DNA of 64,000 bases from NCBI RefSeq assembly GCF_900174585.1, contig NZ_FWPT01000003.1, forward strand, positions 310,001 through 374,000, written 5' to 3'. Positions 42,294-51,944 of this stretch are shown here, piece after piece; position 1 is the first letter of the stretch, and each line of letters begins with the position of its first letter. Below the pieces are notes generated by a model. The model was not told the DNA's origin, made no database searches, and saw only the letters and a list, made by a program, of their open reading frames with translations. Made by a program: the position numbers and the translations under genes. The stretch comes from Parendozoicomonas haliclonae (GTDB lineage: Bacteria > Pseudomonadota > Gammaproteobacteria > Pseudomonadales > Endozoicomonadaceae).

Positions 42294-43091
42294 ATGTCGG
42301 CAAGATGTAACACAATGCAGCTCTCCTGCATCCAGGATTCACTGGATCTGTCGTTGCTGAACTCAGTGAGCGATACGCTGGTACGCAGCCGCAAATGGGG
42401 GCGTTCCGTGGCTCACTCGGCAAAGACATCGACGGGCAAGGCACTGTTTGTGGGTGGCAAAACCATTTGTCGCTATCTGGACAAGGCCAGCCCGCTAACG
42501 CATCTGTTCCTAAAAGCCCCCAAGACCGTGCAGGTGCCAATAAAGTACATCGCCCTTGAGCTGAAAAGCTTCGTGACGGCTATGTTCTTCCCACTGCCGA
42601 TGCTGTGTAATATTTACATGTATATCCTGAGCAGCCCATACCGCACCTGCCTGCTAGTCAGTGCCTGCGGCATTCCTGTGGATTCGACCACCATGTCGGC
42701 CCTCTGTTATGAGCATCACGCTTCAATGATCAATGAGGAATTCTCGGGCAAAAGACTGTTTCCAAAATCCGGGCAGGACCAACAGTTCCAGAAGGGACGC
42801 TGCCGTCTGGCGATTGCCATGCTGGAATGTATGACCACCGGTAAACAGAAAGCCGTCAGCAAGGCGATGGGCTTTAGCATGCAGCTCCTTGGCATTGTGG
42901 GACACCGCATTGTGAACAACACCATGAAGGAACTGCGTAAGAAGTCTAAAGAAACGGAACCCGCCGAAAAGAACAAGCCAAAAGCATCAACAGAGAGTGA
43001 TGAGCAGAAATACACTCCCAAAAAGCGCAAGTCCTGCCGAAAACTGAAAAGAAAGCTGAGCTTTCCAACCGCTCGCCGCAGAAGCAGATAA
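42294..43091 (+). CDS. ORFan with Cys-rich core and highly basic C-terminal tail
   Basis: A 265-residue protein that I do not recognise. The middle contains one or two hydrophobic stretches (~90-130: LKSFVTAMFFPLPMLCNIYMY, then TCLLVSACGIPV), which may be membrane segments. Residues ~205-265 are very Lys/Arg-rich, ending KKRKSCRKLKRKL and ARRRSR, resembling nuclear or nucleic-acid-binding tails. The ATG at 42294 follows AGGGA; the ATG at 42276 has no spaced site. It is divergent from the LicD-like gene and stands alone before the rnf operon. Product unknown; an effector role is a guess. Confidence 0.6.
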   Translation: MSARCNTMQLSCIQDSLDLSLLNSVSDTLVRSRKWGRSVAHSAKTSTGKALFVGGKTICRYLDKASPLTHLFLKAPKTVQVPIKYIALELKSFVTAMFFPLPMLCNIYMYILSSPYRTCLLVSACGIPVDSTTMSALCYEHHASMINEEFSGKRLFPKSGQDQQFQKGRCRLAIAMLECMTTGKQKAVSKAMGFSMQLLGIVGHRIVNNTMKELRKKSKETEPAEKNKPKASTESDEQKYTPKKRKSCRKLKRKLSFPTARRRSR

Positions 43092-43333
43092 GCCTGTTTT
43101 TCTCTTCCTTACCCTTTATAATGCCGCCCCCGGCTATTGCCTATGGGTCCTGAACTGGTCAAGACAGGCTTCATAAGCATATTCCCAGAAATCATTAATC
43201 CCGCGTCTTGATATGGTTGTGTGGAATAGCCTGCTCCTGAATAATACTTGCCCAGCCATGGCACTGAATGCCGGGAGCCTGATCAGGTGCATCAGGCCCA
43301 CGCTGCAGATATGAGTAACACGATATGGAAACC

Positions 43334-43918
43334 ATGACCGAGCTGTCCCTGATTCTGGTCAGCGCAATTCTGGTCAATAACTTTGTACTGGTTCAGTTCC
43401 TTGGCCTGTGCCCGTTTATGGGTGTCTCCAACCGTCTGGAAACTGCGGTTGGCATGTCTCTCGCCACCACCTTTGTACTGACCCTGGCCTCGATCTGCAG
43501 TTATATCACCTACGAATATATTCTGGTGCCGCTGGGCGTTGAGTTTCTGAAAACCCTGTCCTTCATTCTGGTGATTGCCGTTGTGGTGCAGTTCACCGAG
43601 ATGGTGGTGAAGAAGACCAGTCCGCTGCTATACCGGGTTCTCGGGGTCTTTCTGCCGCTGATCACCAGTAACTGTGCGGTACTGGGTGTTGCCCTGCTGA
43701 ACAGTAACCGCCTCAATACCTCGTTTGTGGATTCCGCCATGTACGGCTTTGGTGCCGCTGCCGGCTTCTCGCTGGTTCTGGTGCTGTTTGCGGCCATGCG
43801 TGAACGCATTGCCGCTGCCGATGTACCGACACCCTTCCGGGGCGCGGCCATTGGTATGATCACTGCGGGTCTGATGTCTCTAGCCTTTATGGGCTTTACC
43901 GGCCTGATCAAGTTGTAA
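43334..43918 (+). CDS. rnfA: Rnf electron-transport complex subunit RnfA
   Basis: Integral membrane subunit of the ferredoxin:NAD oxidoreductase complex, which couples electron transfer to cation pumping. The 194-residue protein has six predicted helices and the family sequence [51 protein letters not shown] and [11 protein letters not shown]. The ATG at 43334 (MTELSL) fits E. coli RsxA; an ATG at 43325 is an alternative. First gene of rnfABCDGE. A TATAAT at 43117-43122 is a possible but unconfirmed -10, because no good -35 was seen. Confidence 0.95.
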   Translation: MTELSLILVSAILVNNFVLVQFLGLCPFMGVSNRLETAVGMSLATTFVLTLASICSYITYEYILVPLGVEFLKTLSFILVIAVVVQFTEMVVKKTSPLLYRVLGVFLPLITSNCAVLGVALLNSNRLNTSFVDSAMYGFGAAAGFSLVLVLFAAMRERIAAADVPTPFRGAAIGMITAGLMSLAFMGFTGLIKL

Positions 43919-43934
43919 GGAGGGCAGAGCGAAT

Positions 43935-44522
43935 ATGGAAATTGTAATTTACGCCCTGCTTGCCCTGTTATTGCTGGCACTGCTGTTTGGCGCGCTGCTT
44001 GGCTTTGCCTCCGAACGTTTCAAAGTGGAAGGCAATCCGATCGTTGACCAGATCAATGATCTTCTTCCCCAGACCCAGTGTGGCCAGTGCGGTCACCCCG
44101 GCTGCCGGCCGTACGCCGAAGCCATTGCCAATGGCGAAGATATTAACAAGTGCCCTCCCGGCGGCCAGTCCACCATCAACGCTCTGGCTGATCTGCTCGA
44201 TATGGAGCCGATGGAGCTGGATGGCGAACATGGTGAAGAAAAGCCGCCGATGGTGGCAGTGATCCGTGAAGATGAATGTATCGGCTGCACCAAATGTATT
44301 CAGGCCTGTCCGGTGGATGCCATCCTCGGTGCCGCCAAGCTGATGCATACTGTGATTGCCGATGAGTGCACCGGCTGTGATCTGTGTGTCGAGCCCTGCC
44401 CGGTTGACTGTATTGATATGATTCCCATTGCCACGACTACCCGTAACTGGCAATGGCCACTGCCCTCTTCGTCTGCACCGATGCATTTGATTGCTACTGA
44501 CAAACAGGGGGAAATTGCATGA
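43935..44522 (+). CDS. rnfB: Rnf complex subunit RnfB (multi-cluster ferredoxin-like)
   Basis: Membrane-anchored iron-sulfur subunit that delivers electrons to the Rnf complex. It has one N-terminal helix (~2-22), a [4Fe-4S] site CGQCGHPGC at ~48-56 plus a later Cys, and two ferredoxin motifs [13 protein letters not shown] and [13 protein letters not shown] near 113-155. Its length, 195 residues, is near the E. coli RsxB size. It overlaps rnfC by 4 bp (ATGA), showing translational coupling. Confidence 0.96.
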   Translation: MEIVIYALLALLLLALLFGALLGFASERFKVEGNPIVDQINDLLPQTQCGQCGHPGCRPYAEAIANGEDINKCPPGGQSTINALADLLDMEPMELDGEHGEEKPPMVAVIREDECIGCTKCIQACPVDAILGAAKLMHTVIADECTGCDLCVEPCPVDCIDMIPIATTTRNWQWPLPSSSAPMHLIATDKQGEIA

Positions 44523-46855
44523 CTGCTGCCATCCCTCTGAAAACACTCCATGATTTTCCCGGCGGCGTACACCCTGAGGAAAACAAAGCGCAGTCCACCC
44601 GGACGCCGATCGCCACACCTCCACTGGCCAGCGAATATATTCTGCCGCTGAACCAGCATTCCGGTGCCGCTGCGCAGCCTTTGGTCGCAGTAGGCGACAA
44701 GGTACTGAAAGGCCAGATGCTGGCCCGCGCTTCCGGCTTTGTCAGCGCGCCGGTGCATGCACCTACGTCCGGCACCATCACCGCGATTGAAATGCATTCG
44801 GTGCCTCACTGGTCCGGACTGGAAGAGCCGTGCCTGATTCTGGCCGCTGACGGCAATGATCGCTGGTGTGAGCTATCACCCGTGGCGGATTACACTACTG
44901 CGGATCAGGAAGAACTGGTTCAGCGTATTCACGACGCCGGTGTTGTCGGTCTGGGTGGCGCGGGCTTCCCGGCTGCAGTAAAGATGGCCTCCCGTAAAGC
45001 CAGCAAGATTCATACACTGGTCGTTAACGGTGCCGAGTGCGAACCGTATATCACTGCTGACGATATGCTGATGCGGGAGCGTGCCGCACAGCTGATCAGC
45101 GGTATCGAGATTCTCCAGCATCTGCTCCAGCCTGAGCAGGTGATGATCGGGATAGAAGACAACAAACAGGAAGCGCTGCAGATTCTGGCGGAAGCCTGTG
45201 CCGACAAACCGGGCATTGACGTTTATTCCGTACCGACCAAATACCCGTCCGGTGACGCCCAGCGTCTGATCTGGCTGCTGACCGGCAAGGAAGTCCCTAA
45301 CGATGCCCGCTCCGTGGATATCGGGATTCTTTGCTACAACGTCGGCACTATTGTGGCGATTCACGATGCCATTATTGAAGGCAAGCCGCTGATCTCCCGC
45401 ATTACCACCATTACCGGGGAAGCGGTTTCCCAGCCTCAGAATGTCGAGGCCTTGATCGGCACCCCGGCTTACCATCTGCTCCGCTTTGCCGGACTGAATG
45501 TGGACGCCTTTGACACTCTGATTCAGGGCGGTCCGATGATGGGTCATACGCTGGATACTGATGCGGTTCCGGTCACCAAACTGACCAACTGTCTGATTGC
45601 CGGCACCCGTGAGGAGTTCCCTCCGGCACCGCCCGCCCAGGCTTGTATCCGCTGTGGACTGTGCGCCGAAGCCTGCCCGATCAGTTTGCTGCCTCAGCAA
45701 CTGTACTGGTACGCAAAATCTCAGAACCACGATCAGCTTGAACACCACAACCTGTTCGACTGTATCGAGTGTGGCGCCTGCTCCTATGTCTGCCCGAGTT
45801 CGATTCCTCTGGTGCAGTACTACCGCGCCGGCAAGGATGAAATTCGCACTCAGAAACTGCGCAGCGAGAAGGCTGAACGCTCCCGGGTTCGCTTTGAACA
45901 TCGTCAGGAGCGCCTCGCCACCATCGAGGCCGAGAAGGAAGCCCGCCGCAAGGCCAATGCAGAGAAAGCCCGTAAGCTGAAAGAAGCCAAAGAGGCTGCT
46001 GCGCAATCAGCGGCAACTGGAACCACAGAAGCAGCCCCTGCTGCAGTCGAAGATGATCCAGTCAAAGCTGCACTGGCCCGCGCTCAGGCCAGAAAAGCCG
46101 CCCGCACCGCAGGCGCAGAAGCAGCCCCTGCAGAAAAGCCAGCCAAGCCTCAACTGTCACCACGCCAGAAAGAACTGAAGATTCAACTCTCCATGGCCAA
46201 GGCTCAGCTGAAGAAGTCCGAGCGTGCTCTAGCCCAGATGGAAGCCGGCAGTGACCAGCATTCAACACTGCAAAGCACGATCACCCAGTTTCAGCAACAG
46301 ATTGCACAGCTGCAGCAGGAATACGATAGCGCGGCAGAAGCGCCGGCAGTACAAACAAAACCGGCTTCAACAGAAGCTGTAGCCGCCAAACCGAAAAAGC
46401 CGGTTCTCAGTGATGCTGAGAAGAAGTTCAAGATTGAACTGGCTATGAAAAAGGCTGCAGTAAAGAAAGCCGAACGCGCTCTGGCCTCAGCTGAAGAGTC
46501 CAATAGTGATGATGTTGAAAGTTTGCGGGCCGATCTCGAACAGAAACGTCAGGAAATCACAGCCTTTGAACAGTCACAAACACAGGCACAGCCTAAACCT
46601 GAAGCCGCTGAACCTGCTCCCACAGAGATAGCACCTGCGGCTGAAGCGGCACCGAAAAAGCCATCCAAGCCTGTTCTCAGTGATGCCGAGAAAAAGTTCA
46701 AGATTGAACTGGCGATGAAGAAGGCTGCCGTAAAGAAAGCGGAACGTGCTCTAACAGCGGCTCAGGATTCCGGCTCCCCTGACCTGGAAGCTCTGCAAAC
46801 CGATCTCGAACAGAAGCGCCAGGATATGGCAACCTTCGAGCAGACCGGAGGTTAA
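44519..46855 (+). CDS. rnfC: Rnf complex subunit RnfC with repeat-rich C-terminal extension
   Basis: Peripheral NADH- and FMN-binding subunit of Rnf. Residues ~1-450 are the core: [13 protein letters not shown] (flavin/NADH region), and two ferredoxin motifs [13 protein letters not shown] and [13 protein letters not shown]. Residues ~455-778 are an Ala/Lys/Glu-rich tail with at least three copies of a ~100-codon unit built on [26 protein letters not shown]. The last two units are close DNA repeats as well (around 46400 and 46670). The 778-residue length exceeds E. coli RsxC (~740) owing to these repeats. The tail is typical of gammaproteobacterial RnfC. Confidence 0.95.
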   Translation: MTAAIPLKTLHDFPGGVHPEENKAQSTRTPIATPPLASEYILPLNQHSGAAAQPLVAVGDKVLKGQMLARASGFVSAPVHAPTSGTITAIEMHSVPHWSGLEEPCLILAADGNDRWCELSPVADYTTADQEELVQRIHDAGVVGLGGAGFPAAVKMASRKASKIHTLVVNGAECEPYITADDMLMRERAAQLISGIEILQHLLQPEQVMIGIEDNKQEALQILAEACADKPGIDVYSVPTKYPSGDAQRLIWLLTGKEVPNDARSVDIGILCYNVGTIVAIHDAIIEGKPLISRITTITGEAVSQPQNVEALIGTPAYHLLRFAGLNVDAFDTLIQGGPMMGHTLDTDAVPVTKLTNCLIAGTREEFPPAPPAQACIRCGLCAEACPISLLPQQLYWYAKSQNHDQLEHHNLFDCIECGACSYVCPSSIPLVQYYRAGKDEIRTQKLRSEKAERSRVRFEHRQERLATIEAEKEARRKANAEKARKLKEAKEAAAQSAATGTTEAAPAAVEDDPVKAALARAQARKAARTAGAEAAPAEKPAKPQLSPRQKELKIQLSMAKAQLKKSERALAQMEAGSDQHSTLQSTITQFQQQIAQLQQEYDSAAEAPAVQTKPASTEAVAAKPKKPVLSDAEKKFKIELAMKKAAVKKAERALASAEESNSDDVESLRADLEQKRQEITAFEQSQTQAQPKPEAAEPAPTEIAPAAEAAPKKPSKPVLSDAEKKFKIELAMKKAAVKKAERALTAAQDSGSPDLEALQTDLEQKRQDMATFEQTGG

Positions 46856-46866
46856 GACAGACAGTT

Positions 46867-47910
46867 ATGGCACTGATACGACAAACATCTCCCCATACGC
46901 TGGGGAAAAACAGCACCGCGCAGATTATGAAGCTGGTGCTGATCGCCCTGATTCCGGCGATTGCCGCTCAGCTCTGGTTCTTTGGCTGGGGTGTGATTAT
47001 TCAACTGCTCTGGTGTTCTCTGGTCGCCCTGGGAGCTGAGGCTGCGATTCTCGCGTTACGTAAACGCCCACTGTCGTTCTATCTGAAAGACAACAGTGCG
47101 CTGGTAACAGCCTGGCTGCTGGCCCTGGCCATTCCTGCCGGTTCCCCCTTGTGGCTGACCCTGGTGGGCGTCAGCTTTGCCATTGTCTTTGGCAAGCAGC
47201 TCTATGGCGGCATGGGCAACAATCCCTTTAACCCGGCCATGCTGGGTTATGTGTTGCTGCTGATCTCCTTCCCGCTGGAAATGACCAGCTGGCTGGCACC
47301 GCAGGGCGCTGGTATTGCTCAACCCAGCCTTATGGAAACACTGGGTGTGATCTTTGCCGGTCACAGCATTGATGCCTGGACCATGGCAACACCACTGGAT
47401 CTGGTTCGGGAAAACAAAAGCCTGACCATGGCCGAACTCTGGGCCGAAAATGCCCGCCTGTCTGGTATTACCGGCACAGATTCCCTGTGGATCAATCTGG
47501 CATTTCTGGCCGGCGGTCTGTTTATGCTGAAGCAGAAAATTATCAGCTGGCATGCACCGGTTGCCATGCTGGGCAGTATTCTGGTGATGTCGCTGCTGTT
47601 CTGGAATGGCACTGGCTCCGAGTCCAACGGTTCGCCAATCTTTCACCTGTTTACCGGCGCGACCATGATGGGCGCGTTCTTTATTGTGACCGACCCGGTC
47701 AGCGGCGCTACGTCCAACAAAGGTCGTCTGATCTTTGGTGCCGGTGTCGGCATCATCACTTATGTAATCCGGGCCTGGGGCGGTTATCCGGACGGCGTCG
47801 CCTTCGCCACACTTCTGATGAATATGGCCGCACCCGCCATTGATTACTGGACCCAGCCGAGAACCTACGGCCACCGTAAACCGAAGCGCGGGATGGCGAA
47901 ACCGGAATGA
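46867..47910 (+). CDS. rnfD: Rnf complex subunit RnfD
   Basis: Membrane subunit of 347 residues with about ten helices and a covalently bound FMN expected on the Thr of SGATSNKGR in the DPVSGAT context. Other family segments are GGMGNNPFNPAMLGY and GATMMGAFFIVTDP. It follows rnfC by 11 bp and overlaps rnfG by 4 bp. Confidence 0.95.
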   Translation: MALIRQTSPHTLGKNSTAQIMKLVLIALIPAIAAQLWFFGWGVIIQLLWCSLVALGAEAAILALRKRPLSFYLKDNSALVTAWLLALAIPAGSPLWLTLVGVSFAIVFGKQLYGGMGNNPFNPAMLGYVLLLISFPLEMTSWLAPQGAGIAQPSLMETLGVIFAGHSIDAWTMATPLDLVRENKSLTMAELWAENARLSGITGTDSLWINLAFLAGGLFMLKQKIISWHAPVAMLGSILVMSLLFWNGTGSESNGSPIFHLFTGATMMGAFFIVTDPVSGATSNKGRLIFGAGVGIITYVIRAWGGYPDGVAFATLLMNMAAPAIDYWTQPRTYGHRKPKRGMAKPE

Positions 47911-48590
47911 GCACAGAGAAATTACAAACCAGCTCTGTGCTGGCCAAAGCCATCAGTAAAAACAGCCTGACTCTGGCTCTGTTTGCCCTGCTGACTGTCG
48001 GGCTGGTGTCGTTCACCTGGCTGATGACCAAGGAACGGATTGCCGAACAGATTCGTCTAAGCGAACAAAAAGCTCTGTTTGAGGTTCTCCCGGCTAATCA
48101 GTTTGATAACAAGCTGCTGGATACCACCGTGATTCCTCCGGAGCCGGAACTGCTGGGACCGATCAGCGAACAGGCACGGGTCTGGGTTGCCTTCAAGCAG
48201 GGGCAACCGGCTGCAGTGATTCTACCCGTGGTCGCACCTGATGGTTATAACGGGCGCATCCAGCTGTTGGTCGGTATTACCCGGGAAGGTGTGATCACCG
48301 GTGTACGTGTTGTCTCCCACAAGGAAACCCCGGGACTGGGTGATGATATTGAAACCCGTGTCTCCAACTGGATTCTCGACTTCACCGGCAAATCCCTGCT
48401 CAATCCGGAAAACGATGGCTGGGCAGTCGAGAAAGATGGTGGTGATTTCGACCAGTTCACCGGCGCAACCGTAACGCCACGCGCTGTCGTCAATGCCGTT
48501 TACCGGGCCTTAAACTGGTTTGATGAATACCGTACCCAAGTGTTTGCCGAAGCCGGCGAACAACTTGCCGCCCAGAGCAAGGGAGACTGA
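47907..48590 (+). CDS. rnfG: Rnf complex subunit RnfG
   Basis: Periplasmic subunit of 227 residues anchored by one N-terminal helix (~20-40). The covalent FMN site is the Thr in [15 protein letters not shown] near residue 190. Family landmarks: [27 protein letters not shown]. It overlaps both its neighbours by a few bases, so rnfD, rnfG and rnfE are translationally coupled. Confidence 0.95.
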   Translation: MSTEKLQTSSVLAKAISKNSLTLALFALLTVGLVSFTWLMTKERIAEQIRLSEQKALFEVLPANQFDNKLLDTTVIPPEPELLGPISEQARVWVAFKQGQPAAVILPVVAPDGYNGRIQLLVGITREGVITGVRVVSHKETPGLGDDIETRVSNWILDFTGKSLLNPENDGWAVEKDGGDFDQFTGATVTPRAVVNAVYRALNWFDEYRTQVFAEAGEQLAAQSKGD

Positions 48591-49306
48591 TGATGGCCAC
48601 AGATTCCCGCGTGGATTTTCGCGAAAGAAGCCTGCAGGGGCTTTGGAAAAATAACCCGGCACTGGTACAGCTGCTAGGGCTCTGCCCACTGTTGGGGGTC
48701 TCCAGCAGTGTGGTGAACGCTCTCGGTCTGGGTCTGGCGACTCTGGTGGTGCTGGTGTGCTCCAACCTGCTGGTGTCCCTGTTCCGCCGCACAGTACCGG
48801 ATGCAATCCGCCTGCCGGTATTTGTGATGATCATCGCCAGCATGACCACCTGTGTTGAGCTGGTTATGCAGGCCTGGGCCTATGAACTCTACAAAGTGCT
48901 GGGTATTTTTATCCCGCTGATAGTGACCAACTGCATCATCCTTGGCCGTGCCGATGCCTTCGCTTCCCGCAATGCACCGCTGCCAGCAATTCTTGATGGC
49001 GTGATGATGGGCCTTGGCTTTGCCGCTGTGCTGATCATCCTTGGTGGCCTGCGTGAATTGATTGGTCAGGGCACCCTGTTTGCCAATATGGACTTCCTGT
49101 TCGGCCCGACTGCAGCAAGCTGGGAGCTGACGGTGATTCCGGACTACAAGATGTTCCTGTTCGCCATTCTGCCTCCCGGTGCTTTTGTGTTTATGGGGCT
49201 GCTGATTGCTATCAAGAACATTACTGACGCCCGTCTGGAAAAAGCCCGCAAAGCCAGCCAGGACACACCTGCGACCGGCAGCAAACGGGTGCGGGTGACT
49301 GGCTGA
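48590..49306 (+). CDS. rnfE: Rnf complex subunit RnfE
   Basis: Membrane subunit homologous to RnfA, with about six helices. Sequence blocks: [29 protein letters not shown]-type [22 protein letters not shown], and the C-terminal [16 protein letters not shown]. At 238 residues it matches E. coli RsxE. It is the last gene of the six-gene rnf operon; nth is not directly next here, since an ORFan and a META lipoprotein come in between. Confidence 0.95.
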   Translation: MMATDSRVDFRERSLQGLWKNNPALVQLLGLCPLLGVSSSVVNALGLGLATLVVLVCSNLLVSLFRRTVPDAIRLPVFVMIIASMTTCVELVMQAWAYELYKVLGIFIPLIVTNCIILGRADAFASRNAPLPAILDGVMMGLGFAAVLIILGGLRELIGQGTLFANMDFLFGPTAASWELTVIPDYKMFLFAILPPGAFVFMGLLIAIKNITDARLEKARKASQDTPATGSKRVRVTG

Positions 49307-49360
49307 GCGACAGAGCCTACATTAAGTAGATGACATTGAACTCCAGGGACGGAGTGAACC

Positions 49361-49993
49361 ATGAGCATCGCTTCTGTAAGAGCCTCGGTTGCCAACCTGT
49401 TGCGCAACAATATTGCCCAGACCCGAAAGCCCGGCACCTTTCTGAACCGGCTGGCTGAGAGCATCAGCCCCCGTAAGCACTTCTGGCCCACCCGGGCTCG
49501 CTATCAGGCAACCCAGCTGTCCGATCGACAAGTCTCTATTGAAGAACCCTCTATCAAGGTCAAAGAAAAACAACTGGCATCACTCTACAAAGCCAGAAGC
49601 TGGGCCACCGGTTATCTTAAAAAGCATCCCCAACTTCTGGCTAACAAAGAAGAGCTGGTAAAAACCGGACTGGAGCTGATGAACCGTGGCCAACAGTTAA
49701 AAGCGGTTGCGCTGTTTGAACTGCACTATACCGAGCGCAGTGACCAGATCATCGCCCATGAGCTACCGGAAGGGAAAGGCGTGTATTTTGGCGGGATTCC
49801 TCAGGAGCTTTATGATCAGCAACAAGACCTCTACCAGCAAAAAATGGATGAAGCCGGTGACGAGCTGCAAACCCTTCTTGCTCAAAAGGCCGATGATAAA
49901 AATTACTCCCCAGTCGCTATAGACGACACATCTGAAGGATTAAGGCGATCACTGCGCAGTGCCATTGCCCGGGAGGAGTATCTCAATAACTGA
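49361..49993 (+). CDS. ORFan between rnfE and nth
   Basis: A 210-residue protein not known to me. It is helical and charged, with a basic N-terminus (RNNIAQTRKPGTF, SPRKHFWPTRARY) and a middle LYKARSWATGYLKKHPQLL followed by KAVALFELHYTERSD, which looks like two TPR-style helices. No signal peptide or membrane segment. GGAG lies 7 bases before the ATG. The 54-bp gap after rnfE allows cotranscription with rnf. It interrupts the usual rnfE-nth adjacency. Confidence 0.65.
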   Translation: MSIASVRASVANLLRNNIAQTRKPGTFLNRLAESISPRKHFWPTRARYQATQLSDRQVSIEEPSIKVKEKQLASLYKARSWATGYLKKHPQLLANKEELVKTGLELMNRGQQLKAVALFELHYTERSDQIIAHELPEGKGVYFGGIPQELYDQQQDLYQQKMDEAGDELQTLLAQKADDKNYSPVAIDDTSEGLRRSLRSAIAREEYLNN

Positions 49994-50133
49994 TTCTCAA
50001 CACAGAGAAAGCTCCTCTCCAAAGATTCGCAAAACACCTGCAAAACCAGAGTTATCTTCACTCTTTCTGCGCACTGACTTATATTCACCGCAATCCAAAT
50101 AACGGGTAACTCCCCGGCATTGAGACCCCTGCA

Positions 50134-50886
50134 ATGAAAAAACTGACTCGTATCGCTCTGGCCCTGACGGCCGGTTCCATGGTAGCAGCCTGCGCCAGCG
50201 TTCAATCCACCCCGGTTTCCCCAGCCAGCCTCGAAGGCCGCACCTGGGTGCTGGAATCCGTAGACGGTGAAGGTCCGGTTTATGGCAAGCGCATCGTTAT
50301 GACCTTCCAGCCAGAGAGCAGCACCAGCGGCAAAATGTACGGCCTTGGCCCATGCAATCGCTTCTTTGGTGGCTACACTCTGGCCAACAATGGCACCACC
50401 ATCAACTTTGGTACCGTGGGCAACACCATGATGGCCTGCGAGCCAAAAGTGATGGATCAGGAACTGAAGTTTATGGCCGCCTTCGTGCCAACCCATAACA
50501 TCAGTCTGCATGGTGATCAGCTGGTTATGACCAGCGAAGACAAGAGCAAAAGCCTGACCTTCCTGCCGGAATCCTCCCAGATTAAAGGCAAGCTGAGCTT
50601 CAAGGGTGAGCTGCCTGCAGGCAGTGAAATTGTTGTGCGTCTGGAAGACAGCAGTCTGATGGATGTTGCCGCAATCACCATCGCAGAAGAAGCCATCAAG
50701 CTGGATAAAGCCACCAGCAGCCCGGTGAGCTTTGATATGAACTACGCCCCACACCTGCTGACCCAGAGCCACACTTACACGGTGCGCGCTGAGGTGATCA
50801 GTCAAGGCATGCTGATCTACACCACCACAACCCGCAATCTGGCTGATTTCGACAAGCCAATGACTGTGAATCTGGACAAGCAGTAA
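50134..50886 (+). CDS. META-domain / YbaY-like fusion lipoprotein
   Basis: A 250-residue lipoprotein with lipobox VAAC (Cys20). Residues ~30-140 form a META (HslJ-like) domain: GRTWVLESVDGEG, MYGLGPCNRFFGGYT, TVGNTMMACEP. Residues ~150-245 resemble the YbaY/YscW-type lipoprotein domain: GELPAGSEIVVRLEDSSLMDVAA, PVSFDMNYAPHLLTQSHTYTVRAEV. HslJ contributes to novobiocin resistance and stress tolerance in E. coli. The fusion suggests an envelope-stress role. The gene is followed by a GC-rich hairpin. Confidence 0.82.
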   Translation: MKKLTRIALALTAGSMVAACASVQSTPVSPASLEGRTWVLESVDGEGPVYGKRIVMTFQPESSTSGKMYGLGPCNRFFGGYTLANNGTTINFGTVGNTMMACEPKVMDQELKFMAAFVPTHNISLHGDQLVMTSEDKSKSLTFLPESSQIKGKLSFKGELPAGSEIVVRLEDSSLMDVAAITIAEEAIKLDKATSSPVSFDMNYAPHLLTQSHTYTVRAEVISQGMLIYTTTTRNLADFDKPMTVNLDKQ

Positions 50887-50897
50887 CCACTTGTCCT

Positions 50898-50924
50898 ACA
50901 GACTCCCGCCCGCCGGGAGTCTGT
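50898..50924 (+). terminator. Hairpin after the META lipoprotein gene
   Basis: ACAGACTCCCG and CGGGAGTCTGT, perfect 11-bp arms with a 5-base loop, 12 bp past the stop. The following T run is short (TGTTC), so it may only partly terminate. A TATACT hexamer at 50944-50949 could be the nth promoter -10. Confidence 0.65.
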
Positions 50925-50986
50925 GTTCAAACGGCGAAACGGGTATACTCTGCCCACACAGTCCTGCACATGAAAAGAACAGCCGT

Positions 50987-51628
50987 ATGAACAGGGAAAA
51001 ACGTCAGGAAATCTTTACCCGCCTGCGCGATGACAATCCCCATCCCCAGACTGAACTGGAATATAACTCGCCCTTTGAGTTGTTGATTGCCGTTCTGCTC
51101 TCGGCCCAGGCCACGGATGTTGGCGTAAACAAAGCCACACGCAAGCTTTACCCGGTCGCCAATACCCCACAAGCCATTCTGGATCTCGGCCTCGACGGCC
51201 TGAAGGAATACATCAAAACCATCGGTCTGTTTAATACCAAGGCCGTGAATGTGATGAAGACCTGCCAGATTCTGGTGGATCAATATAACGGAGAAATACC
51301 GGAAACCCGGGAAGAGCTGGAGAAGCTCCCCGGAGTTGGCCGCAAGACTGCCAATGTCGTGTTAAATACCGCTTTCAAGCAAATTGCCATGGCTGTGGAT
51401 ACTCATATTTTCCGGGTTTCTAACCGTACAGGCATTGCCAAAGGCAAGGATGTTCTGGAAGTCGAGCATCGTCTGTTAAGGCTGGTACCCAAAGAGTTTC
51501 TGCTGGATGCACACCACTGGCTGATTCTCCATGGCCGTTACGTGTGTAAGGCCAGAAAGCCTATGTGCGGGTCATGCCGCATTGAAGATCTTTGTGAGTT
51601 CAAAGAGAAAGACAAGTATATTGATTGA
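50987..51628 (+). CDS. nth: Endonuclease III
   Basis: DNA glycosylase and AP lyase removing oxidised pyrimidines. The 213-residue protein has the helix-hairpin-helix LPGVGRKTANVV with catalytic Lys120 and Asp138 (VDTH), and the [4Fe-4S] loop Cys187-x6-Cys194-x2-Cys197-x5-Cys203, at the same numbering as E. coli. The ATG at 50987 starts the protein in family register; the frame extends upstream without similarity. nth lies near rnf in many gammaproteobacteria. Confidence 0.97.
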   Translation: MNREKRQEIFTRLRDDNPHPQTELEYNSPFELLIAVLLSAQATDVGVNKATRKLYPVANTPQAILDLGLDGLKEYIKTIGLFNTKAVNVMKTCQILVDQYNGEIPETREELEKLPGVGRKTANVVLNTAFKQIAMAVDTHIFRVSNRTGIAKGKDVLEVEHRLLRLVPKEFLLDAHHWLILHGRYVCKARKPMCGSCRIEDLCEFKEKDKYID

Positions 51629-51666
51629 GGCTGGTTTGGGTTCTTGCCCATCAAACCATTCGCCGA

Positions 51667-51753
51667 AATTGGAATGCTCTGCCCGCTCCAGCAATACATC
51701 CCTGTATTGAGTCGCTCTCGGGGCATCCTGCCCCTTGGCAGAGCACACCAATT
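51667..51753. repeat. Cloverleaf-like palindromic element 1
   Basis: Outer arms AATTGGaaTGCTCTGCC (51667-51683) and its imperfect complement (51737-51753; two mismatched bases). Inside are two perfect hairpins: CAATACA-TCCC-TGTATTG (51692-51709) and GGGGCA-TCC-TGCCCC (51720-51734). The plan is a three-way junction. It lies between the convergent nth and AbgT genes. It could be a dispersed palindromic repeat (REP/MITE-like) or a structured RNA. Confidence 0.7.
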
Positions 51754-51814
51754 CCAGCTCTTTCTGTATCGTTTACTCTGCGCGCATCTATAAAGAAACT
51801 CGGTCGTGACGGGA

Positions 51815-51907
51815 GGCTCTGGTAACACTCTGTCAAAGGCCAGGATGGCCTGAGAGCGAACCAGGTCAGGGACAGACCTGCTGAGCGGACGGAGTGTTAC
51901 CAGAGCC
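51815..51907. repeat. Cloverleaf-like palindromic element 2
   Basis: Outer arms GGCTCTGGTAACACTCTGTC (51815-51834) and its complement (51888-51907, a single T:G pair in RNA). It encloses hairpins AGGCC-AGGAT-GGCCT (51837-51851) and CAGGTC-AGGGACA-GACCTG (51862-51880). Same architecture as element 1, 62 bp away, but a different sequence. Confidence 0.72.
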
Positions 51908-51944
51908 GGACGAAGGCACAACCTTAAGCACACTCCTAAAACAA

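Noticed and set aside
43117-43122. TATAAT as the rnf promoter -10
   Set aside because: No acceptable -35 at 16-18 bp and it is ~210 bp from rnfA; left as a possibility only.
44876-46006. 376-codon minus-strand frame opposite rnfC
   Set aside because: Shadow of rnfC, low-complexity composition, no start context.
47056-47874. 272-codon minus-strand frame opposite rnfD
   Set aside because: Shadow of rnfD with no recognisable domain.
51538-51933. 131-codon minus-strand frame across the palindromic elements
   Set aside because: It runs over the cloverleaf repeats and into nth; the translation is Arg/Pro/Ser-rich as expected from palindromes.
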